IMG/VR virus record: IMGVR_UViG_3300034283_001919
Coordinates: 1 to 64,000 of that record
Length of the DNA stretch: 64,000 nucleotides
From: a virus
Reading direction: 5' to 3' (one strand)
Shown: piece by piece, positions 60,004 through 64,000 of the stretch
Position numbering within the stretch: position 1 is the stretch's first letter
How the letters are laid out: each line of letters begins with the position of its first letter
Program-made: the position numbers and the translations under genes
Notes under the pieces: model-generated
What the model was told of the DNA's origin: nothing
Database searches by the model: none
Seen by the model: the letters and a program-made list of their open reading frames with translations, nothing else

Positions 60004-60192
60004 CTAAGAAGCTCGAGCACTGCGGCGGTAACCAGCTTTGATTTCCAACAGCTTGAGAACCTGCTTGTCAGACAAGTTACCCTTAGCCCTGAAGGTCAGA
60101 AACATTGCACGACAAAACTTGTTTGAACGTTGATGTAGTTCTGCAAAGTCTAAAGCTTGGTCCACCATTTTTGGTGTTACCCAGTCATTCAT
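60004..60192 (-). CDS. Small basic hypothetical protein
   Basis: 62 aa, MNDWVTPKMVDQ, helical with basic tail (GYRRSARAS). RBS gaaaggagt. Preceded by element copy 5. Confidence 0.55.
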   Translation of the reverse strand: MNDWVTPKMVDQALDFAELHQRSNKFCRAMFLTFRAKGNLSDKQVLKLLEIKAGYRRSARAS

Positions 60193-60246
60193 GATGATGA
60201 CTCCTTTCGTCCCACTATAATTTAAAGATATATAATCCAGCTAAAC

Positions 60247-60588
60247 TCAGCCTTCCGAAGAAGACTGAGTAAAGCCAAGGGCTGCAAAGCGTTGGTCAAT
60301 CGCTAGTGCTCCATAGCTCGGATGGTCAGGATTCCGAAGAGCGTTGAGAGTACTAGAGAACCGAAGAAGAACTTGGTTAGTAGGGCAGACAGCCTTGGCC
60401 AAAGCCTTCTGAATCTCCCAAGTCAAATAATCAAGACGCTTACGGTCCTGCTCATAAGCGTTGATTTGAGACTCGCACTCCTTCATGGTCTGATGAAGCG
60501 CAGCAATCTTGCTGTCAACAGAATCAATTTGCGTTTGCAAATCTTCCTGTTGTAATAGTAGGGATGTGACGGATGGCGTTGTTGCCAT
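60247..60588 (-). CDS. Coiled-coil hypothetical protein
   Basis: 113 aa, helical coil (LLQQEDLQTQIDSVDSKI). GGAGGTTCATT before ATG; element copy 6 follows. Oligomeric accessory predicted. Confidence 0.55.
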   Translation of the reverse strand: MATTPSVTSLLLQQEDLQTQIDSVDSKIAALHQTMKECESQINAYEQDRKRLDYLTWEIQKALAKAVCPTNQVLLRFSSTLNALRNPDHPSYGALAIDQRFAALGFTQSSSEG

Positions 60589-60647
60589 AATGAACCTCCT
60601 TAGGTCACTATGAAATTTAAAGATATATAAAGCTCAAACAACGAACC

Positions 60648-60806
60648 CTAAAAGGGCTCGTCGTCCGATGACTGGTAATCGTCGTCAGAAACAACGACTT
60701 CGCCAAATCCATTCAAACGATGATGAAAACACCATTCGTCTTGATGTGATGGACTCTCAAAGTCAGGCGCAAGTTGCCCGCAACGAGGACAGTTAGTAAC
60801 AAACAT
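60648..60806 (-). CDS. Small zinc-binding protein
   Basis: 52 aa from ATG 60806 (GGAGGTT). CPRCGQ near the start, WCFHHR, then an acidic tail (SDDDYQSSDDEPF). Preceded by element copy 7. Confidence 0.55.
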   Translation of the reverse strand: MFVTNCPRCGQLAPDFESPSHQDEWCFHHRLNGFGEVVVSDDDYQSSDDEPF

Positions 60807-60847
60807 GTTGAACCTCCTTAGTTCGCTATGAAATTTAAAGATATATA

Positions 60848-60967
60848 ATAATAGAAAAACCCAGAACGATAAACGTTCTGAGCTTTCTGGTACCCAGCTG
60901 ATGGAGCCTGCGCTGTGTTGACCCACCATTTACTCCGACCATCGAATAGCCGTCGGTACAGCCTACC
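60848..60967 (-). ncRNA. Putative short RNA with terminator (element copy 8)
   Basis: No RBS; element copy 8 at one end and a hairpin CAGAACG-TTTAT-CGTTCTG followed by GGTTTTTCT at the other. Shares CTGGGTACCAGA with the 63205-63284 unit. Confidence 0.55.
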
Positions 60968-61011
60968 ACTATGAAATTTAAAGATATATAAACAAGGAAA
61001 AGTCCCTCAGC

Positions 61012-61245
61012 CTAAGCTGAGGTCCCTTCCTTGGGCAAACGCAGAAGTGTAATGGTCTTCCAAGATTTACGCTTGTTCGCGGATGTTTTCAACACGAGGC
61101 AACGGTCATGGGTGCTCCAATGCAAGCCAGAGCCTGCGTAATCAGCCCAGTCGCTAAAAGCCCAAATGTTGAAACAGCCAATCTTGCGCCATTCCATGCC
61201 GTGTGGATTGCCAATGTTACGAAAGAATAAAATCGCATTCTTCAT
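61012..61245 (-). CDS. Small hypothetical protein
   Basis: 77 aa, MKNAILFFRNIG, Trp-rich centre (WRKIGCFNIWAFSDW). RBS gaaaggag. Preceded by element copy 9. Confidence 0.55.
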   Translation of the reverse strand: MKNAILFFRNIGNPHGMEWRKIGCFNIWAFSDWADYAGSGLHWSTHDRCLVLKTSANKRKSWKTITLLRLPKEGTSA

Positions 61246-61311
61246 TGTGTTCTCCTTTCAAGAGTTCATATAAGTATTTAAAGGTATATAAGACATGAGA
61301 GTTAACCCAGC

Positions 61312-61506
61312 CTAAGCCGAGTCAACTCCACACAACCAACAATACGATGCAGCAGGTGCAACATCGAGCCCGTTTAAGTAGCGCTGCTGCTCAAGGTCAC
61401 TCATACCGTTGTTCTCGTTGATGTCGTAGTCATTTTCAATACAACGTTCACAGACCACAGCATCGACGCCTTCGCCTTTTCCATCTGGCATAATAAATAA
61501 TCTCAT
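61312..61506 (-). CDS. Small Cys-containing protein
   Basis: 64 aa from ATG 61506 (GAAAGGAGTTATT). CERC and CWLCG pairs give a possible zinc site. Preceded by element copy 10. Confidence 0.55.
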   Translation of the reverse strand: MRLFIMPDGKGEGVDAVVCERCIENDYDINENNGMSDLEQQRYLNGLDVAPAASYCWLCGVDSA

Positions 61507-61551
61507 AATAACTCCTTTCAAAAGTCGAACTATAATTTAAAGATATATACC

Positions 61552-61662
61552 TTTCAGCATAGATCCTCGGGAGAATGACTCCCGAAGATCTTAGTTGCAT
61601 TATCGCCTAGTGCTGTGCTAGACCCGAAGAACCACTTCGCTGGTTGGTTTTGTTGGCAACTC
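61552..61662 (-). ncRNA. Putative short RNA with terminator (element copy 11)
   Basis: Hairpin GATC-TTCGGGAG / CTCCCGAGGATC near the 3' end and no RBS or ATG of good quality. Shares ATGCAACT with 63205-63284. Confidence 0.5.
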
Positions 61663-61697
61663 ACTATAAAATTTAAAAGATATATACAAGTGGATAA

Positions 61698-61853
61698 TCA
61701 CGACGCCGAAACGTCGTGATCACCACTGACCAGAAGTGTGTAAATGGCAGACTCGCATTCACCACAATCTGGGTCATAGTCAATAACCATCTGCTTGAGA
61801 TCGATGTGACAAGTCGAACAATACCAAGCATCTTTGTCAAAATCATAATACAT
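61698..61853 (-). CDS. Small zinc-ribbon protein
   Basis: 51 aa. CSTCH and CGECE pairs about 20 residues apart. GGAGGTTCATT before ATG; element copy 12 upstream. Likely a zinc ribbon. Confidence 0.6.
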   Translation of the reverse strand: MYYDFDKDAWYCSTCHIDLKQMVIDYDPDCGECESAIYTLLVSGDHDVSAS

Positions 61854-61949
61854 AATGAACCTCCTTAGTTCACTAAAGTATTTAAAGATATATAATCACC
61901 CTGCGCGTGATAGTGGACTATGGACTAAAGGTGTATAAATACAACGGAC

Positions 61950-62129
61950 TTACCCTGGATTACTCCAGGGGGTCTCGCCGGGTGCCCCAACGGCCAACCA
62001 TGTTTCAAACATGTTGATTTCCTTTAGGGTGAACCCATTGTCACACATTTCACATAGTTCATCAATCAATACTTGATTACGACCACATTTCACACATGCT
62101 CCACGTCCGTCTTCGTCTACATTAGACAT
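61950..62129 (-). CDS. Small zinc-ribbon protein
   Basis: 59 aa from ATG 62129 (AAAGGAGTTATT). CVKCG and CEMCD pairs, acidic. Element copy 14 upstream. Confidence 0.6.
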   Translation of the reverse strand: MSNVDEDGRGACVKCGRNQVLIDELCEMCDNGFTLKEINMFETWLAVGAPGETPWSNPG

Positions 62130-62174
62130 AATAACTCCTTTCACAAGTCACACTATAAAATTTAAAGATATATA

Positions 62175-62384
62175 CACAATAAGAAACAATGCACTGCAGT
62201 CCAGTGCCCCATCGGTTTGCAATTGCTTCTCACTCTATAATTTAAAGATATATAACAATTAGGTAAATAGTCACTGCACCGCTCTTAAGCGGGTAAGATC
62301 AGTGACTACCAACAAGATCCCAGTTCATGACGAACCGGACTGCACGTCTGCAGCGGGATGAGTCTTGTCTGTGCCATCTCTCCC
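62175..62384 (-). ncRNA. Two putative short RNAs (element copies 15 and 16)
   Basis: Unit 1 has hairpin GCACTGGACTGCAGTGC. Unit 2 has GTCACTG/CAGTGAC around a stem-loop, and a 23-codon ORF (MAQTRLIPLQ) with gggagag before it. No other genes. Confidence 0.45.
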
Positions 62385-62455
62385 ACTATAAGATTTAAAG
62401 ATATATACAATAGCCAAATACACCCAACCTAAAAGGCTGAGTGTACTTGACCTGG

Positions 62456-62710
62456 TCAAGGCAACTGAATGCGGTCACCGACATCGATAACACCACCATA
62501 CTGATCTACCAATTGATCAATGGCGGTGATGATACCGGAGGTGCAATGCGCATGTGCGATTGACCAAATAGTCTCGCCTCTTGCAACAACATGCAATGCA
62601 TGGTCGCAATCGGCAGGTGGCTCTTGAACGAGCACCTTGATGACTGGGATAAAGGCGATAAACAGTACAACTGCTACCGCAATACGACGTCGTAGATACA
62701 CGTAATACAT
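62456..62710 (-). CDS. Membrane-anchored LysM-domain protein
   Basis: 84 aa from ATG 62710 (GGAGATT). N-terminal membrane helix (AVAVVLFIAFIPVIKVLV), then a LysM repeat (HVVARGETIWSIA ... DRIQLP). Predicted peptidoglycan binding on the outside of the host membrane. Element copy 17 upstream. Confidence 0.7.
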   Translation of the reverse strand: MYYVYLRRRIAVAVVLFIAFIPVIKVLVQEPPADCDHALHVVARGETIWSIAHAHCTSGIITAIDQLVDQYGGVIDVGDRIQLP

Positions 62711-62767
62711 GTAATCTCCATTCTGTAGGGACATACTATAATTTAAAGATATATAAATAGTTGAAGG

Positions 62768-62938
62768 TTACCCAGCTTTCGCTGGGGCCTTCTTGAGCTG
62801 ACCATTAACCAACTCAAACTTGAGCTGACGATTAGCAAACTCAACGTTAGCCTCGATGAGGGTGATGAGTGCACGACGTGAATCGTCGCTAATCAACGAC
62901 CAGATAGAGTGCCGACAGATAATAGCTTTCTTAGCCAT
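62768..62938 (-). CDS. Small basic protein ending KKAPAKAG
   Basis: 56 aa from ATG 62938 (GGAGGTTC). Helical with the same KKAPAKAG tail and hairpin as 59598-59750. Element copy 18 upstream. Confidence 0.55.
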   Translation of the reverse strand: MAKKAIICRHSIWSLISDDSRRALITLIEANVEFANRQLKFELVNGQLKKAPAKAG

Positions 62939-63000
62939 AATGAACCTCCTAAGTTCTCTATGAAATTTAAAGGTATATAAATCAGGGAAGTTAACCCAGC

Positions 63001-63162
63001 TTACGCTGAGCCAACTCCAGTGCAATCATGATCTTCCACATCGGTAGAACCACATTTGCAAACGCAACGATGATCATCCAACGTGCATCCACAGTATTCA
63101 CACCATCCACAGTAATCATACTTGTCTTCAATTTCCTTAGTGCAGTGTCCACATGTCCACAT
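63001..63162 (-). CDS. Small Cys-rich zinc protein
   Basis: 53 aa from ATG 63162 (AAAGGAG). CGHC, CGWCEYCGC and CVCKCG: at least eight Cys, two zinc sites likely. Element copy 19 upstream. Confidence 0.6.
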   Translation of the reverse strand: MWTCGHCTKEIEDKYDYCGWCEYCGCTLDDHRCVCKCGSTDVEDHDCTGVGSA

Positions 63163-63204
63163 AATAACTCCTTTCACGAGCAAACTATAATTTAAAGATA
63201 TATA

Positions 63205-63284
63205 AATCAGTAGTCTCTACCTCCCAAAAGGGAAGTAAAGACCAAGTCCACGATAGCTCTGGTACCCAGTTGCATATCGCTCAT
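63205..63284 (-). ncRNA. Putative short RNA or 25-aa leaderless peptide (element copy 20)
   Basis: The element is immediately followed by ATGAGCGATATG, giving a 25-codon ORF with no RBS (possibly leaderless). Shares CTGGGTACCAGA with 60848-60967. Confidence 0.4.
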
Positions 63285-63306
63285 ACTATGATTTAAAGGT
63301 ATGTAC

Positions 63307-63382
63307 AATACATACATACATATATACATCACTATGCCTACCCTATCCCACTATGTGGACATAGGCTAGCCGTGATAGTGGG
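63307..63382 (-). ncRNA. Putative short RNA (element copy 21)
   Basis: About 75 bases with hairpin CCTATG/CATAGG-like arms and no ORF. Followed by GTGATAGTGGGC as in copies 4 and 13. Confidence 0.35.
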
Positions 63383-63455
63383 CTATAAACTAAAGATATA
63401 TAACAGTAACCGACTTACCCGACTTGCCTGGGGGAGAGGCAGCCGGAGCGGTTGG

Positions 63456-63560
63456 TCAGAGAATCTCGTCGCGATGCTTGTAGGCAAAAGCCAAAGCAAC
63501 GAACGAAAGAATCGCTGACACGATGTACGTAACATAGTACGCAGAACGTAAAGTCTTCAC
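63456..63560 (-). CDS. 34-aa membrane protein, GTG start
   Basis: MKTLRSAYYVTYIVSAILSF, one membrane helix, basic tail. GGGGATAAAC before GTG. Element copy 22 upstream. Confidence 0.5.
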   Translation of the reverse strand: MKTLRSAYYVTYIVSAILSFVALAFAYKHRDEIL

Positions 63561-63648
63561 GTTTATCCCCTTTCATGGAATTCATACTATAATTTAAAGA
63601 ACTATAATCCTTGGTGCCCGTCCCCCTTGCGGGGGAACAGGCTGGCGA

Positions 63649-63900
63649 TTAGACGAGTTCCGGATGGAGCTCGGCCAAGTGCGACGTGTGGTGAGTGTAT
63701 CCACCACCACGGTTTTCTGCAATGTAGGACTCTGCCCATCCACCGGTGTGGACTTCCATTGTTACTGGAAGACAAGCATGATCAATGATGATCACGTTGT
63801 TACCGTAACGGATGTAAGCCTGACCACCGTTGTAGTGGAGCAGATCGCCCTTGCTGATAGCCGTGTTGATGAGTGCGTCAACTTGCGCTAATGTAAACAT
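63649..63900 (-). CDS. Small hypothetical protein
   Basis: 83 aa from ATG 63900 (GAAAGG before it); the longer ORF start at 63942 lies within the element. His-rich C terminus (GGYTHHTSHLAELHPELV). Element copy 23 upstream. Confidence 0.5.
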   Translation of the reverse strand: MFTLAQVDALINTAISKGDLLHYNGGQAYIRYGNNVIIIDHACLPVTMEVHTGGWAESYIAENRGGGYTHHTSHLAELHPELV

Positions 63901-64000
63901 GTTTACCTTTCTGATACAAGTACTTGGGTTTCCTTGCGTCACTATAAGATTTAAAGGATATATACTCCTTTAACCCTCACCCCCCTTACGGGGAAGTGAG

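Larger units (their letters stand above)
59559..63963 (-). promoter_or_regulatory. 23-copy right-end element, putative phage promoter family
   Basis: Consensus on the minus strand: TATATATCTTTAAATTATAGT (plus: ACTATAATTTAAAGATATATA). Copies begin at 59559, 59769, 59869, 59961, 60214, 60607, 60826, 60968, 61269, 61529, 61663, 61872, 61918, 62152, 62235, 62385, 62735, 62958, 63184, 63285, 63383, 63586 and 63941. In minus orientation each lies 10-30 bases upstream of a GGAGG or AAGGAG and a start codon, or of a short hairpin RNA. Three copies (59961, 61918, 63383) share the variant CTAAAG and a neighbouring GTGATAGTGG. TATAGT suits a -10, with no common -35. Confidence 0.75.

Noticed and set aside
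59559-63963. Element as a rightward promoter (TATAAT on the plus strand)
   Set aside because: All convincing genes beside the copies run leftward with RBS and start on the minus-strand side of the element.

Overview
This is an A+T-rich stretch of a tailed double-stranded DNA phage genome. The host is probably an actinobacterium, and a low-GC aquatic lineage is my guess. The evidence is a WhiB-family regulator (34344-34751), an Rpf-type muralytic protein (48406-49281), a DUF732-like protein (40300-40773), a proteasome-beta-like peptidase (11559-12176), several tRNA genes, no rRNA, and dense overlapping genes running almost entirely in one direction. I see no integrase, terminase, capsid, portal or replicative DNA polymerase here, so the window is part of a larger genome.

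Layout. (1) 1-11.5 kb, mostly rightward: virion and tail-fibre genes (collagen-like fibre, 14-unit delta-60 repeat protein, FN3 fibre, a HEIGH-motif protein, a coiled-coil protein), with leftward islands for a 2OG-Fe(II) oxygenase and zinc-ribbon proteins. (2) 11.5-20.7 kb, leftward: proteasome-like peptidase, many small proteins, three tRNAs, a UDG-fold protein, SSB and an HTH protein. (3) 20.7-32.1 kb, leftward: the centrepiece. It holds a ubiquitin-like modification cassette: an E2-like/zinc-ribbon protein, a JAB/JAMM peptidase, an E1/ThiF enzyme and a beta-grasp Ubl ending in Gly. An AAA+ ATPase follows, then three further E2-like paralogues. It resembles the plasmid PRTRC (ParB-Related, ThiF-Related Cassette) system. 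With the peptidase at 11.6 kb it could form a phage-encoded ubiquitin-proteasome-like pathway. (4) 32-50 kb, leftward: site-2 protease, WhiB, cold-shock protein, cytochrome P450, secreted subtilase, SF2 helicase, Rpf/lysozyme-like lysin, tRNAs and structured RNAs. (5) 50-57.6 kb: a parS-like site, an 847-aa protein with a DGD motif reminiscent of two-barrel RNA polymerases, and small membrane proteins. (6) 57.6-64 kb: a 1.2-kb hairpin-rich non-coding stretch, then about 14 small genes and 7-8 putative short RNAs, nearly every one preceded by its own copy of a conserved A+T-rich element (23 copies), which looks like a phage-specific promoter family.

A second unusual signal: three genes (5756-7208, 8435-9533, 17242-17545) are each interrupted by a +1 frame change. 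In all three the simplest repair is to skip the C of a CGG codon and read glycine from CGGA or CGGT. The phage encodes a tRNA-Gly(UCC) with G at position 37, whose loop (UUUCCGA) could pair with the quadruplet CGGA. I propose a recoding system but cannot exclude indels. All functional calls come from reading the sequence by eye; no database search was run.
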